Shown here: piece by piece, positions 9,768 through 20,966 of the stretch
Layout of the letters: each line of letters starts with the position of its first letter
How positions within the stretch are numbered: the first letter of the stretch is position 1
NCBI GenBank assembly: GCA_036365455.1
Contig: JAWQUS010000004.1
Coordinates: 2,735,501 to 2,799,500 of the forward strand
Origin: Macrosoma leucophasiata
Lineage: Eukaryota; Arthropoda; Insecta; Lepidoptera; Hedylidae
Direction: 5' to 3'
Length of the DNA stretch: 64,000 nt
Translations under genes and position numbers: made by a program
The notes under the pieces: model-generated
Database searches by the model: none
Told to the model about the DNA's origin: nothing
The model's input: the letters and a program-made list of their open reading frames with translations, nothing else

Positions 9768-10185
9768 ATAATAAGGTATAAAAATGTGTCGTGGGTGCCG
9801 TTGTACACACACAACACAATACACAAACACCCAGACCCGAAACAAATTTTTTACTGGTGGTAGAGCTCCAGTGACGGAGCTCGCGGGCGTAGGCACCACC
9901 GCATTACCTAATATACTTGCCGCTAAATGGTAGTGTTCATCACTATCGTGTTCCGGTCAGGTGGTAATGTACGGCCCTGTAATTTCCGGCACAGAGGCAT
10001 AACACCTAATGTCTCAAGAGTGGCAGCGCATCTGCATTTTGACCTCTGGTCATTGTGTGGTTGTCTATAGGCTGCAGTCATCACTTAACATCAATGTGAA
10101 CTGCATGCTTGTTTGCCACTTTTATTACATTAAAAAAAAAAAAAAAAAAAAATATCTGTAGGCCATACAATATCTACTACAACTA
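9768..10185 (-). repeat. SINE-D interrupted by SINE-A
   Basis: 9768-9849 matches the 3' half of SINE-D (reverse of 'gtgtttgtgt' and 'acggcacccacgaca'). The family text resumes at 10152 with 'atctgtaggccatacaat', exactly where a SINE-D copy would continue. The tRNA head is missing. Confidence 0.75.
9853..10151 (+). repeat. SINE-A, full length, long A-tail, inside SINE-D
   Basis: Head 'actggtggtagagctccag' at 9853; tail 'cattacatt' followed by about 20 A, the longest A-run of the family here. The surrounding SINE-D reads 'gaaacaaat' before and 'aaatatctgtagg' after. The long A-tail suggests a comparatively recent insertion. Confidence 0.88.
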
Positions 10186-10784
10186 TCTATACACTTTATT
10201 AAACACTAGCTTGAGTTATAATGCTTTTTGTACAGATACCTTTTCTTTTGTACATTTAAAAGCCGATTCTAAGTACTTACGTTCAATGATTGCAACTAAT
10301 GGCTAAAAGTATTTTTTAGAAAAAACACTTCTCTTTTCTATGAACATAAAAGGTGTCAAAATAGTTTAGAAACCTGCGTGTTTTGCATGTAATAGCATAA
10401 GCCGAGGTCAGACATATAACCCCTTTTTGTCTACACAAAGGTTACGCTGCCAACTGAGACAAAGGTGGACACAGATAGTACATTGACGGGATTTATTGAT
10501 GGCTTTCTTTTGTCGAAATTGATGGAAGGTTTTTATGTATAGAATTAAAGGTTATGGAAATTTTACCTTTTTTTTGATTAAATGAAATAACAATTAAAGA
10601 TTTGATTTACGTGTAGTTTATTTATTTAACACTTATTGTCACAATATATATAACCTATTGACAAATGACAAACTTAACGCTAAAAGCGCTCTTTTCCAGT
10701 TAACCATTGGAAGTCTACAACTGTCTGAGCTGTCTAGACTCCCAATGTTACCAATGATCGAAAAAATCCCTGTTTATAAATTGT
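10186..10784. other. AT-rich stretch, nothing recognised
   Basis: No repeat partner in the window and no coding signal. Confidence 0.4.
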
Positions 10785-11097
10785 TTTTTGTAACTTCACG
10801 CCTGTAATCCCCGAAGGGGTAGGCAGAGGTAAATGCATGCATTCAAGCATACATGCAAACACCCACGATTCGCCGGTTACGTTTTGGCCCATGTAACAGG
10901 TGGTGAGCCTGTTGACATCTCCGGGCACATTACTAAACTTTGAGGTACTGGGAAATTTCCAGAAAATGGAAATATCCCAATAGAACCAGAGATAAAGGCT
11001 TTTTCACCATTATCTCTGATAACCCCCTACCCGGGAATCGAACCCAGGACCTCAGCGTAGTAGTAGTGGCCTGCTACCACTAGGCTACCGAAGCTAG
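10785..11097 (-). repeat. SINE-B, full length
   Basis: 'gtaacttcacgcctgtaatc' at the left; box B complement 'gggaatcgaacccagg' near 11033; box A complement 'ccactaggcta' near 11083. Only the first few head bases differ (gaagct for gaggcagt). Confidence 0.87.
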
Positions 11098-11194
11098 AAC
11101 TAAATATTAGAATAATAATTACAGATACTTTTTTATTGTGATAAGCGCAAATACAATTGTTACTTATTTTTGATGATATAATAATAAGCATGTT

Positions 11195-11488
11195 TTTTTT
11201 TTTTTATGTAATGGAAGTGGTAAACAAGCATGCAGTTCACATTGATGTTAAGTGATGACTGCAGCCTATAGACACCCACACAAAGACCAAGGTCAAAATG
11301 CAGATGCGTTACCACTCCTGAGGCCTAAGGTCTTATGCCTCTGTGCCGGAAATTACAGGGCCGTACATTACCACCTGACCGGAACACGATAGTGTTGAAC
11401 ACTACCATTTAGCGGCAAGTATATTAGGTAATGCGGTGGTGCCTGCGCCCGCGAGCTCCGTCACTGGAGCTCTACCACCAGTAAGAGC
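11195..11488 (-). repeat. SINE-A, full length, with 8-bp target duplication
   Basis: Reversed A-tail from 11195, head 'ctaccaccagt' ending 11482. AGCATGTT occurs at 11187-11194 and 11489-11496, consistent with a target-site duplication and with six extra bases before the head. Confidence 0.85.
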
Positions 11489-11611
11489 AGCATGTTATTG
11501 CATTGTAAGTTTGCAGTTACTTACCTACTCGAAACATGAACGAATTTGTCCTTTATATTTAAATGTAAGTGTACTGTGTAACCTACACCATTCATATATA
11601 TGCATCATACG

Positions 11612-11779
11612 CATTGTACGGCTCTGTAATTTCCGACACAGACGCATAACACCTTAGGCCTCAGGAGTGGTAACGCATCTGCATTTTGACCTCTGGTCAT
11701 TGTGTGGGTGTCTATAGGCTGTCATCACTTAACATCAATGTGAACTGTATGCTTGTTTGCCACTTTCATAAAAAAAAAA
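11612..11779 (+). repeat. SINE-A, 5' truncated
   Basis: 'gtacggctctgtaatttccg' through 'gtttgccactttcataaaaa'. Head missing. Confidence 0.8.
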
Positions 11780-12227
11780 TCATAATACATAATTCACACT
11801 TACTGTAGTATTCATCACTACTCAAGTTGCAATATTTTCACTTCTACCGAAGGTTAAAATAATTTCTATAATCGTGACTTGAAATAGGTCATTTGAATTA
11901 GAATACTCAAATGTTTTACTATTCTACTAGTTTACTTCTGTTTTGTAATCGATACTTAAAATGGAAATTGTAGTTGCATAAACGGCAAAAATTTTAACGT
12001 GATTGACATAATCGAATGGAATATACATTAATAAATAATTATAACTTCACACTTAGGTAACTGTGAATTAAACATATTAAAGATACACTTATACAGAATC
12101 TTAACATTGGATAGTGATGATTCATTAATGATAAGTCATATGAACGATGATGCACTAGGTGTTTGTAAGAACCGGAATATTTAGCACTACACGCACTCTG
12201 CCTACTCCTATAATAAATATAATAATA
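11780..12227. other. AT-rich stretch, nothing recognised
   Basis: No repeat or coding signal supported. Confidence 0.4.
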
Positions 12228-12548
12228 ACGGCAACCCATTATACGTCCCACTGATGGGCACGAGTCTCTCCCCTTTTTGGGGGAGGCCTGGAGCTTACTC
12301 CAGCCACGCTGCTCTAATTTGGGTTGGTGGAGATAAGAGTTAGTGGCCAACCCGTTATCGGATGTTTTCAAACCGCCGACTGCTATCTATCTATAGCAAC
12401 CGGTACCGACGGCTTAATGTGCCCTCCGAAGCACGGAAACGCGCATTTGAATTTGCCACTAGCCCATCACACACCCGACCGCGCACGTATTGCTTAACCG
12501 AGTAGATCGCTTCCGATCTACACCAGCCGCTGAGCCATGCGCGCTTCA
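12228..12548 (-). repeat. 5S-SINE, nearly complete
   Basis: Reverse strand: 'gaagcgcgcatggctcagcg', then a section resembling the second half of 5S rRNA (GCTCGGTTAAGC... GCGGTCGGG...TGATGGG), 'cgcgtttccgtgcttcgg', and an end 'cagtgggacgtataatggg' plus a TAA/ATT-rich tail. Animal SINE3 elements are known to have 5S-derived promoters. The 5S assignment rests on my comparison of this head with the conserved 5S 3' half. Confidence 0.72.
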
Positions 12549-13534
12549 CAGACATACATATATTATTATTATAGCTCAAACACATGTATAAAACACCTGG
12601 TCCGGGTTGGGAAGGAGTGATATTCTCCTCTACATAAAAATAGATTCATTTACGTTAACACGTAAAAGAAAGACTGATGAGCTGATAACTAAATTACATC
12701 TTTAATAATATTCATTAATTAAGGATACTTTATTGCATATAAAGTCGAAATAAATTACAGAGACCAATAGTTCACCTATTCGTCACTTAACGTGAGATTT
12801 TTGGCGTCCAAGAAAGTATGTGTGCTCTTAGCTTTATAATTATAATATAGACCTCATTTCAGTAGAGGCTAGACAAATAAAAGCTGCAAGTTTTATCGGA
12901 AAAAACCCAACCAACTCAAGCCTAACTAACAGTTTTCTATAACGACTATCATTATCATTGTTTATTTTGTCACATTCAATTCTACATTGTCTCTAGATCA
13001 TTACAGTATTACTAAGGCCAGCGGACTGCGTCGGTCGGCCCCGCTTTCTCGAAATACACATTTTTGTCGCGTATACATTAACATAAAGTTTGGGTGTGCA
13101 TTGTCGATGGAATTTTGGTAAAAGTTCGTGCTTGTTCTGTTTCTTTTGATGCCGTTTTGTTAACATGCATCTAATAAAAGTTATCGTAAATGCATGGATG
13201 ACCGGACGACGAGACCACGTGAACGAATCTCAGCATTCATGATGCATGACGAATTCTTACAAAAACATAAAAACCCGATTTACGCCTCACCGTGTACCAC
13301 GAGGCGGTACATAAAAAAGACCTGGCTTACCGGTATTCCGCACACCACTAGTTGATATTCAGAACTTTGGCTCCCAGAATTGGGCAGCCACCAGCGGAGC
13401 CATGGAAGTATTCCGGTGACCGAGAAGGAACATCACTATGTCTTATTGAATAAAAGTCTCACACTTCACCTCTAAACTCTACAAAAGTCTTTCGCCCTAG
13501 ACCGTGAGTATCTATAATGGATTTCATCGCGTCA
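12549..13534. other. Non-coding stretch, nothing assigned
   Basis: 12720-13010 is AT-rich. 13020-13120 and 13280-13440 are GC-richer and may be old repeats (13293-13330 'gtaccacgaggcggtac' is a short palindrome), but none has a second copy in the window. Confidence 0.4.
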
Positions 13535-13605
13535 GCAATGTATCACGCTAAGATGAATAGGAGAGGGTAGGTAACATTGCAACCGCGCGATGCCGGGGCG
13601 AGCCG
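13535..13605 (-). repeat. F repeat fragment
   Basis: Reverse strand 'ggctcgccccggcatcgcgc', then 'tgcaatgttacctaccctct', matching the start of the F copy at 8552. The rest is absent. Confidence 0.55.
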
Positions 13606-14027
13606 CTTGTATTTCATAAAGTAGGTGTTTTACAACAAAATTGATATCGTATGACGGAAATCAACCATTGACCTTCTATGTGGCAGACTGTATGAAAGAT
13701 AATGAATCAGTCACCGTTGTATTAATATATTCACAACCAATTTGTCAACTAAACCAGTTTGGTTTCACTGAATATGTCGCGGCTGAGGTTTTAGATAAAA
13801 ATTGAGTTTGTAATCAGGACAAATCTTACGGGTTTAGGAAACCAGTTTCTATAATTTGATCCTCTTGTTTTTTAAGTTTTTAATTGTATGTTTTGGGATC
13901 AAAGCTAAAGCCTAATCTAATAATAAGCTAAACTAATGGACTTACTCAGCTGTTTTTATTAGTAACGGTACCTACTAAATTAGGCTTTACAACTAGCGGC
14001 GTCACTAGGTAGTAGGTATTATTTTTT

Positions 14028-14322
14028 ACTGGTGGTAGAGCTCCAGTGACGGAGCTCGCGGGCGTAGGCACCACCGCATTACCTAATATACTTGCCGTTA
14101 AATGATAGTGTTCAGCACTATCGTGTTTCGGTCAGGTGGTAATGTACGGCTCTGTAATTTCCGGCACAGAGGCATAACACCTAATGCCTCAGGAGTGGCA
14201 GCGCATTTGCATTTTGACCTCTGGTCATTGTGTGGGTGTCTATAGGCTGCAGTCATCACTTAACATCAATGTGAACTGCACGCTTGTTTGCCACTTTTAC
14301 ATACTAGATAAAAAAAAAAAAT
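14028..14322 (+). repeat. SINE-A, full length
   Basis: Head 'actggtggtagagctccag', tail 'gtttgccacttttacatact' and an A-run. Young-subfamily sequence throughout. Confidence 0.87.
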
Positions 14323-14507
14323 AATATTACATATTCTCTGACTAAAGGCCAAATACTCAAACGTTACTTAAATCTAAGTGGTATTTAAATGTCTACTGTC
14401 TTTATAAAACACGTTCAAACGAAAGAGATAGCGCATTTGAGGGTTGCTTAAAATTGAGTGACGTTTGAGTATTCGGCCATAAGTGTTGTCAACAACTGTC
14501 GTGAAAT

Positions 14508-14643
14508 ATATTTTATTTTTAAAGAAAAATGGAAAGAAAAATTTGACTTCAGGCGAGGCTCGAACTCGCGACTCGCGATTTTTCTTTAAAAATAAAATAT
14601 ATTTCACAAGCATGTGTTAATGCGAAATAATATAAAAACAATT
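14508..14643 (+). mobile_element. tR-FB retroposon, copy 2 (shortest)
   Basis: 136 bp between 14-bp duplications AACTGTCGTGAAAT (14494-14507 and 14644-14657). It starts with the antisense arm at the A-rich site ('atattttatttttaaag'), copies back only to the T-arm of the tRNA ('ggctcgaactcgcgac'), then inverts to the sense tail 'tttttctttaaaaat' and the normal 3' end 'aatataaaaacaatt'. The last seven bases of the target, GTGAAAT, equal the element's own sequence just beyond the antisense start, so the target end could have annealed there and primed. Confidence 0.85.
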
Positions 14644-14967
14644 AACTGTCGTGAAATTCATCTATATAGTGCAAGTGTTCGTAGGGAACGATAAAGGCAC
14701 CAACTAGGTATACGGACCACCCGCTCACATCAGCTTATCTGTGAACTTATTGATAAAAAACAATATTTGTAGGATCATCCCACAAATATACTATATATTT
14801 TTATCAATATGTTATTTATCAAATTTATTACATCCTACTAAAATGTATCTGGAATAAAACCACAATACTGGTAGGCAGATAAAATTATTAATTATTAATC
14901 ATCAGTCTCTGCTCCCGTCTGTCCCGACTATCAGTAAATTTTGTAGACAATCCTATTTTATGTTACA

Positions 14968-15150
14968 CTAGTGGCTCGCTTCGGTTCTGCACGGGTGCAA
15001 TGTAATATAGCTTATATCTCTCAGTGAAGATTCAGTTGTTTAGTGTTGAGAATTTTTGACATCGGTCCAGTAGCTTTTCTGTGAAAACGTTTACAAACAT
15101 ATATACAAAAACACAAATGTTTCCTATTTATAATATAAAGTATAGATTAA
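14968..15150 (+). repeat. F repeat, decayed
   Basis: 'actagtggctcgcttcggt' and 'gcacgggtgcaatgtaatat' at the start; 'atcggtccagtagcttttc', an 'acaaacatatatac' run and 'tatttataatataaagtata' at the end. Confidence 0.6.
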
Positions 15151-15334
15151 TGCGGGGGATATTATATCAATCTGTTTCCATAATCCCAACGCTAACGACG
15201 AGGGTGGACCATTCTGAACACCTCCGAGGTTTAATGATTAGGCCTTATAATATCCAACATCTGTTACCCAAGACGATGGGAGTCCACGATTTTCCCGTTT
15301 AAGAAAAGGTATTGAACCACAAAACCACTTTTAT

Positions 15335-15596
15335 ACTGGTGGTAGAGCTCCAGTGATGGAGCTCGCGGGCGTAGTCACCACCTAATTTACTTGCCGCTAA
15401 ATGGTAGTGTTTAGCACTATCGTGTTCCGGTCAGGTGGTAATGTACGGCTCTGTAATTTCCGGCACAGAGGCATAATACGTAATGCCTCAGGAGTGGCAG
15501 CGCATCTGCATTTTGACCTGTGGTCATTGTGTGGGTGTCTATAGGCTGCAGTCATCACTTAACATCAATGTGAACTTATATTACATAAAAAAAAAT
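15335..15596 (+). repeat. SINE-A with small 3' deletion
   Basis: Head at 15335. The tail lacks the usual 'gcatgcttgtttgccact' and goes from 'caatgtgaact' directly to 'tatattacataaaa'. Confidence 0.83.
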
Positions 15597-15854
15597 ATGT
15601 AGTCGGTTCGAGAAGAATGAGAAAATCATAAAGATGGTCAATGTTAGAAGTCGATGAATATATCAGCCTACAAACTTTCTATTTTACTCTTGACATTTTA
15701 TAATCTGTTCTACGATCAGATTCTGCAATCCGTAGAATATTGATTGTTGGCTTTTGACTGCAGATGCTTTCGTAAGGTGATAACTTGTTGCTAATAACAC
15801 AGATAGAATAAAGTTGTCAAAGGTTTGTTTATGATCTAGGCACGCAGCGGAGTG

Positions 15855-16487
15855 TCCAGCCAAGTTTAAAAAAACCGGTCAAGTGCGTGTCAGGCCACGC
15901 GCAGTGTAGGGTTCCGTAGTTTTTAGGTTTGAATAATGTAATGAAAAAAAAATATTAATATTTACTATGGAGTTGTTCAAAAATTTCGAGTATTACATTT
16001 GGTCGACTATTACTCGCAAATTTAAGTGTGATAGTTTTCCTTTTAATTTCCTTACATGTAGCTACTATTGCCGTTACGTTTGAATTTCTAACAATCACCA
16101 TTTAAATCCTAGAGGGGGGGACACTCGACTCTAACGAAAATTGGCACTTTAAAGCTTAATAAGTCACGAACAGTTAACTAAATCGAAAAATGATTGTAGC
16201 ACACCCCTAAAATTTTAAAAGACCTATTCAACGATATCCCACACTAAATAAAAAAAGAAAATAAAAGCAATATCCGCTTGTTACATGTAGGGGAGGTACC
16301 CTAAATAATTTTGTTTTTCATGTTTTTGTTCAACCACTTTGTCGGCGTAATTAAGGTGCTTGTGCCAAATTTAAAGTCTCTGGTAGGTACCAATAGTTAT
16401 TGCGCTAAACCGCGGACGGACATACAGACAGACAAACAGACGGACATGGCGAAACTATAAGGGTTCCTTGTTTACTACAGAACCCTA
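15855..16487 (+). repeat. H repeat, long copy
   Basis: Starts 'aaaaccggtcaagtgcgtgt' with 'gtagggttccgtagttttta', and ends 'gcgaaactataagggttcc' and 'tactacagaaccctaaaa'. The ends are partly complementary (TAGGGTTCCGTAGT / ACTACAGAACCCTAA), so it may be a non-autonomous DNA element. Its first 450 bp recur inverted at 18690-19142. Confidence 0.65.
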
Positions 16488-17002
16488 AAAAGGAACACGC
16501 AACGTGCAACGTATAAACCACGGATCATTTCGATTTCCTTTCGACACAACATGTAAACTGTTTAATCTATCCATGATTTTTTTCACATATTGTTAAGGTT
16601 GTACAGAATTCTAAATGTTATTTACTTAGTTACATCTTTTACGGTTTCAGTAACCGAGCGGTAAGGACACGCGTCTGACGCGCTGCTGTGTGTCCTTTTG
16701 CCCCATGCCCCATGTCCAAGCCCCATCTACGGTGTGTCTATTTCCCTGTAATTTTTTTTTGGCTAGTTACATTTCTTTACATTATTATTCGTAGTTCGAC
16801 CTCTAATAAATTGATCAATTCCAAACTGCCGAATCATGGCGTCATGCCTCTTTAAGTGTGAATTTATGTTTTTTTATTAAATTATATCATTATGCTTAAA
16901 TTACCTATTTGATCGCTGAAGGTTTATCTTCAGCGCTACTGTGCTCCACTTTTTATGCATGAATGGTTAGTAAATATTTTAGACGTCTACAAAAAACTAG
17001 AC
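16488..17002. other. Non-coding stretch with a weak tRNA-like segment
   Basis: Around 16650-16700 'gtaaccgagcggtaagg' resembles a box A and D-arm and 'gcgtctgacgcgc' an anticodon-type stem, but there is no GGTTCGA box B after it. I do not call a tRNA. The rest is AT-rich with no assignment. Confidence 0.35.
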
Positions 17003-17104
17003 GCCTACATGCAGATGCGTTGTTGTTCCAGGATTAATGAGAGAAATTACGATGTCATCTAACCAGCTCACTATAGTAGTGTTGAACACTACCATTTGCC
17101 CGCA
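17003..17104 (-). repeat. SINE-A, strongly decayed fragment
   Basis: 'tgcagatgcgttgttgttcc' and 'gtgttgaacactaccattt' match the family; the intervening text is eroded. The next 17117-17156 ('ggttacaccaagatagttgt') is a fragment of the MITE seen complete at 60456-60729. Confidence 0.5.
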
Positions 17105-17217
17105 GATAGATTAAGCCTGGGTTACACCAAGATAGTTGTCAATAACTTTAACAGATTTCTTTCTTTCTTGCCCAGGCTTAGTAGGACTTGGCGTGAAGAA
17201 ACATACATTACATTAAA

Positions 17218-17522
17218 AAAACGTCACTTCACGCCTGTAATCCCCGAAGGGGTAAGCAGAGGTAAATGCATGCATTCAAGCATACATGCAAACACTCACG
17301 ATTCGCTGGTTACGTTTTGGCCCATTTAACAGGTGGCGAGCCTGTTGACATCTCCGGACATATTACCAAACTTCGAGGTACTGGGAAATTTCCAAAAAAT
17401 TGAAAAATCCTAATAGAACCAGAGATAAAGGACTTAACACCGTTATCTCTGATAACCCCGTATCCGGGAATCGAAACCAGGAACTCAGCGTAGTAGTAGT
17501 GGTCTGCTACCACTAGGCTAAC
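17218..17522 (-). repeat. SINE-B, full length
   Basis: 'cacttcacgcctgtaatccc' at the left, box B complement (with a gaaacc variant) near 17470, box A complement near 17512. Confidence 0.83.
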
Positions 17523-17575
17523 CTCGGTAGCTTAGTCAGTTAGCAGTAGCCATATTACATATATTATATTCATGT

Positions 17576-17617
17576 AAATGCTCTCTAGCTCCGACACTGG
17601 ATTTCTATCACCAGTAA
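17576..17617 (-). repeat. SINE-A head remnant
   Basis: 'ctagctccgacactggat' and 'tctatcaccagta' match the head on the minus strand. Only about 40 bp survive. Confidence 0.45.
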
Positions 17618-17885
17618 TCCTGCTACATAGTAATAAAGGAAGCTTTAATGCCTGATGTGCCCCTGAAGCCAAGGCTCCACGACTCTGTGTTTGGAGTTAT
17701 TGTTTTTTAGGTAAGATAATAATTACGTTTGATTATTGAAAGGTAATTGCTTACTATCAAAGTGCAGTTACGAAATATAAAAAAAAACATAAAATTGCGA
17801 ACTTCCTCCTTTTTTTTGTGTATTAAAAAACAAATTTAATTTAGACAACGAAGTAATTGGATAACTGCGTTTGTATAATATAGGT

Positions 17886-18150
17886 AACAACTGCCAGACT
17901 ACTGCTACGCTGAGGTTCTGGGCTCGATTCCTGAGAGATAACGGTACATTTTTTTATCCTTGGTGCAATTGGGATTTTTCAGTTTCACAGTAACGCCCTC
18001 GAAGATTGGTAAGGTATCCGGAGATATCAATAGGTTCGCCATCTGTTACATAGGCCAAAACGTAACCGGCGAATCGCGGGTATTTGTATGTTTGCTTGAA
18101 TACATGCTTCTGTTCTACCCCTTCGGGTATAAAGGCTTGTATTAACGTAT
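17886..18150 (+). repeat. SINE-B, decayed
   Basis: 'tactgctacgctgaggttct' and box B 'ggctcgattcc' at the left; 'aaaacgtaaccggcgaatc' and 'taccccttcgggtataaagg' further on. A deletion lies in the middle. The tR-FB copy at 18156 is inserted at its very end. Confidence 0.7.
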
Positions 18151-18155
18151 AACAT

Positions 18156-18572
18156 TGTTTTATATTATTTCGCATTAACACATGCTTGTGAAATATATTT
18201 TATTTAAAGAAAAATGGAAAGAAAAATTTGACTTCAGGCGAGACTCGAACTCGCGGCCTACTGGGAATCTAGTCCAGCCGCTCTTCCAATTGAGCTACTG
18301 AAGTCCTGCCCGATTTGTCAAATCTTTCCTTCACATTTATTGCATTGCTATATGGTAGCAGCAGCGCCATCTATTGCCAACTTTGCTAGTTAGGCAACCG
18401 ATATAATAGACTTTGCAGTTTATTAAATATCGTAAAAAAGTCGCTTTTACCCTTAATACTCGTAATTGTTTTATATTATTTCGCATTAACACATGCTTGT
18501 GAAATATATTTTATTTCGCGAGTTCGAGTCTCGCCTGAAGTCAAATTTTGTTTTCCATTTTTCTTTAAATAA
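18156..18572 (-). mobile_element. tR-FB retroposon, copy 3 (one unit plus part of a second)
   Basis: 417 bp between AACGTATAACAT at 18144-18155 and 18573-18584. Sense is minus. From the left it holds a full unit with the tRNA-like segment (18230-18305, minus), whose acceptor GACTTCA/TGAAGTC pairs perfectly. The 3' end and tail of a second, upstream unit follow (18470-18520), then inversion to an antisense arm ending at the A-rich site. At the unit junction five extra bases (ACGAG on the minus strand) separate the two units compared with copy 6, which could be non-templated bases from a template jump. Confidence 0.85.
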
Positions 18573-18689
18573 AACGTATAACATGTTATTATAGATTTAA
18601 AATAATAACTTAAGTTTGATTTGATTATTGAAAGGTAAATTGTTTACCACTAAAGTGAGCTGCATACGCGTTTGTCGTCACGAAATAAG

Positions 18690-19142
18690 GAAAAAAAAAC
18701 TTAATCACGCCGATAAAGTGGTAGAATAAAAATACGTTTTTTTTTTATTTAGGGATATTGTTGAATAGGTCTTTTATAATGTTAGGGATGTGCTAATATT
18801 ATTTTTCGATTTAGTTAACTGTTCGTGACTTATTAAGCTTTAAAGTGCCAATTTTCGTCGTTCAAAGTGACCCCCTCCAACTAAACGGTTATTGTTAGAA
18901 ATTCAAACGTTCAAACGGCAATATTAGCTACATATAACGAAATCAATAGGAAAACTATCACACTTAAGTTGGCTTTACAAGTTAGCGACTACTACTCAGT
19001 AGTCGTGCAAATGTATTTTACTCGAAAATTTTGAACAACTATAGAAAATATATTTTTTATTTTTATTACATTATTCAAATCTAAAAACTACGGCACCCTA
19101 CACTGCGCGTGGCCCGAAAGGCACTTGACTGGTTTTTTTTGT
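18690..19142 (-). repeat. H repeat, 5' half
   Basis: Reverse strand begins 'aaaaccagtcaagtgccttt' and 'gtagggtgccgtagttttta', and follows the copy at 15855 for about 450 bp ('taagctttaaagtgccaatt', 'gttaactgttcgtgactta'). The remaining 3' part is missing. Confidence 0.65.
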
Positions 19143-19164
19143 ATAGAAAAGGCTGCGATCGGCC

Positions 19165-19215
19165 ATCCATGTGAACTTCGTGCTTGTTTGCTACCATCAC
19201 TACATAAAAATAACT
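19165..19215 (+). repeat. SINE-A tail remnant
   Basis: 'catgtgaacttcgtgcttgt' and 'ctacataaaaa' match the last 45 bp of the family. Confidence 0.45.
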
Positions 19216-19371
19216 ACAGGTTGAGTTTGCTTGCGAGTCTACAATAACAAAAAAAAACCAAAAACAAATTTAATTTTGGGAACAAAGTACTAGGATATCA
19301 TGAGCTTAACATGATATAAAATACTATAATTTACAAGTGCATCACCTTGATATCGAGTCCGTCGCGGCTGT

Positions 19372-19943
19372 GCTAGGTTTGGGTAAATAATATCGATATA
19401 CCTATTCAACTATGAATGTTTTGGAAAATTTTTCGATATAAATAGATACTTACAAAATTACTTGTCTAACACCAAAACAAATCTATATTTTTAAGATACC
19501 CAAGCATTTCGAATTTTAATTTGAAACAAACAAAAAACAGTCTATTGCCTTATCTGTTTGCTGTACAATATCACTACTGTTCGCGCGACATTGTTTGGGT
19601 TCATGCGATATTAGTTTATGTTACATATTTTTTTTTAAATTAAAATTAAACGCGTACCTTGTATTAATTGTACTATTTATTTTTCGCAAAAGCACATTCG
19701 GGTAAGCTTTAGAAGAAGAAATTAAAGAAAAAACGGAAAGAAAAATTTGACTTCGGGCAGGAATCGAACGTACGACCTCAGGATAACCAGTCCAGCCGCT
19801 TTACCATTACGCTAAGTTGTATTAATTCTATAAAAATAATTACAAAACTGGTTAAAATGTATCTAAATTTCGATAATTTTCACACTGCTGTTTGGGCAAA
19901 ACATCGAAATATCGATATTTTTTTCATTTACCCATCCCTAGAT
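19372..19943. mobile_element. Possible DNA element with TIRs, hosting a SINE
   Basis: Left end 'ctaggtttgggtaaat' followed by 'atcgatat'; the right end read on the minus strand is 'ctagggatgggtaaat' with 'atatcgatat' after it. These make roughly 27-bp imperfect terminal inverted repeats about 570 bp apart. No transposase remains. It contains the tRNA-headed SINE at 19670-19816. A target duplication is not clear. Confidence 0.5.
19670..19816 (-). repeat. Simple tRNA-headed SINE related to tR-FB
   Basis: 147 bp flanked by TTGTATTAATT at 19659-19669 and 19817-19827. Minus strand: tRNA-like head from the first base (box A region TAGCGTAATGG, box B ACGTTCGATTCC), then the same tail as tR-FB ('gaagtcaaatttttctttcc', 'tttctttaa') and an end 'aatgtgcttttgcgaaaaat' that aligns with the tR-FB end. 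There is no inversion and no tandem unit. It shows the ordinary monomeric form from which the foldback form may derive. Confidence 0.8.
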
Positions 19944-20681
19944 TGTGCAATGGGAAGTGATTTATGTAATGCTAAGGGTGATGACGTCACAAGGTCCAAG
20001 TTGGTCGGTCTTGAGGCGTTCACGTAAATGAGACGATTTAAATTTTAACTTATACAAATTTACCCATTAATATGCGAAATATGTGTGCGAATTAATATTA
20101 ATCACCGCAAATTTTTGTAAATTCTAACAAAATCGTTTCAGATGCAATCTGTTGAAAACAGAACTTTTCAACCTAAGTTTTGATTATAAAAAAATAGATA
20201 AGAGAAAGACAGAAAATATAGAATCATGTTTACTTATGAAATCATCCAGTTGAATGCGAAAGCCATTAACATTACATAGTTACGGCTTCATTCATAAACG
20301 TATTTTAGCTAAGCTCCGCCAAAATTCCATACAAACGCTTAATTTGGTCTCTATTACACAGACATCAATAAAACAAACACAGTGCATCTGTGTGCGTAGC
20401 ACATAGAGAATACCAAACGTCGCCCATAAGAGGGGAAGAGGTTGGGTGAGGCGGGGAAATCGGTCGAAGTGTCCATTCTATACGTAGTATTATTCATATT
20501 CTCTGCTCAAAGTTGTGAGCGGGCAACTGTGTGTGTGCGGTGTGCGGGTAAAAACACGTCCTGATTGATGTCTGTGTAGATGTGCAGTAGATCACCAGAA
20601 TAAGCGTTTGCATTTTAGCCCAGTGTCTGTCCGCGGTGTGCCACAAGGTAATCCGCTTCTGTTTAACAGCTGACACTATGA
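19944..20681. other. Non-coding stretch
   Basis: 20283-20345 ('ttcattcataaacgtatttt', 'agctaagctccg') is a fragment of the MITE seen at 40602-40742. Nothing else supported. Confidence 0.45.
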
Positions 20682-20966
20682 ACTGGTGGTAGAGCTCCAG
20701 TGACGGAGCTCGCGGGCGAAGGCACCACCGCATTATTTAATTTACTTGCCGCTAAATGGTAATGTTCAGCACTATCGTGTTCCGGTCAGGTGGTCATGTA
20801 CGACCCTGTAATTTCCGGCACAGAGGCAAAACACCTTTGGCTTCAGGAGTGGTAACGCGTCTGCATTTTTACTTTGGTCTTTGTGTGGGTGTCTATAGGC
20901 TGCAGTCATCACTCAACATCAATGTGAACTGCATGCTTGTTTGCCACTTCCTTTACATAAAAATAA
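20682..20966 (+). repeat. SINE-A, full length
   Basis: Head 'aactggtggtagagctccag', tail 'tttgccacttcctttacata' plus A-rich end. Confidence 0.86.

Noticed and set aside
16643..16745. Possible tRNA gene
   Set aside because: A box-A-like segment is present but there is no box B, no T-arm and no acceptor pairing.
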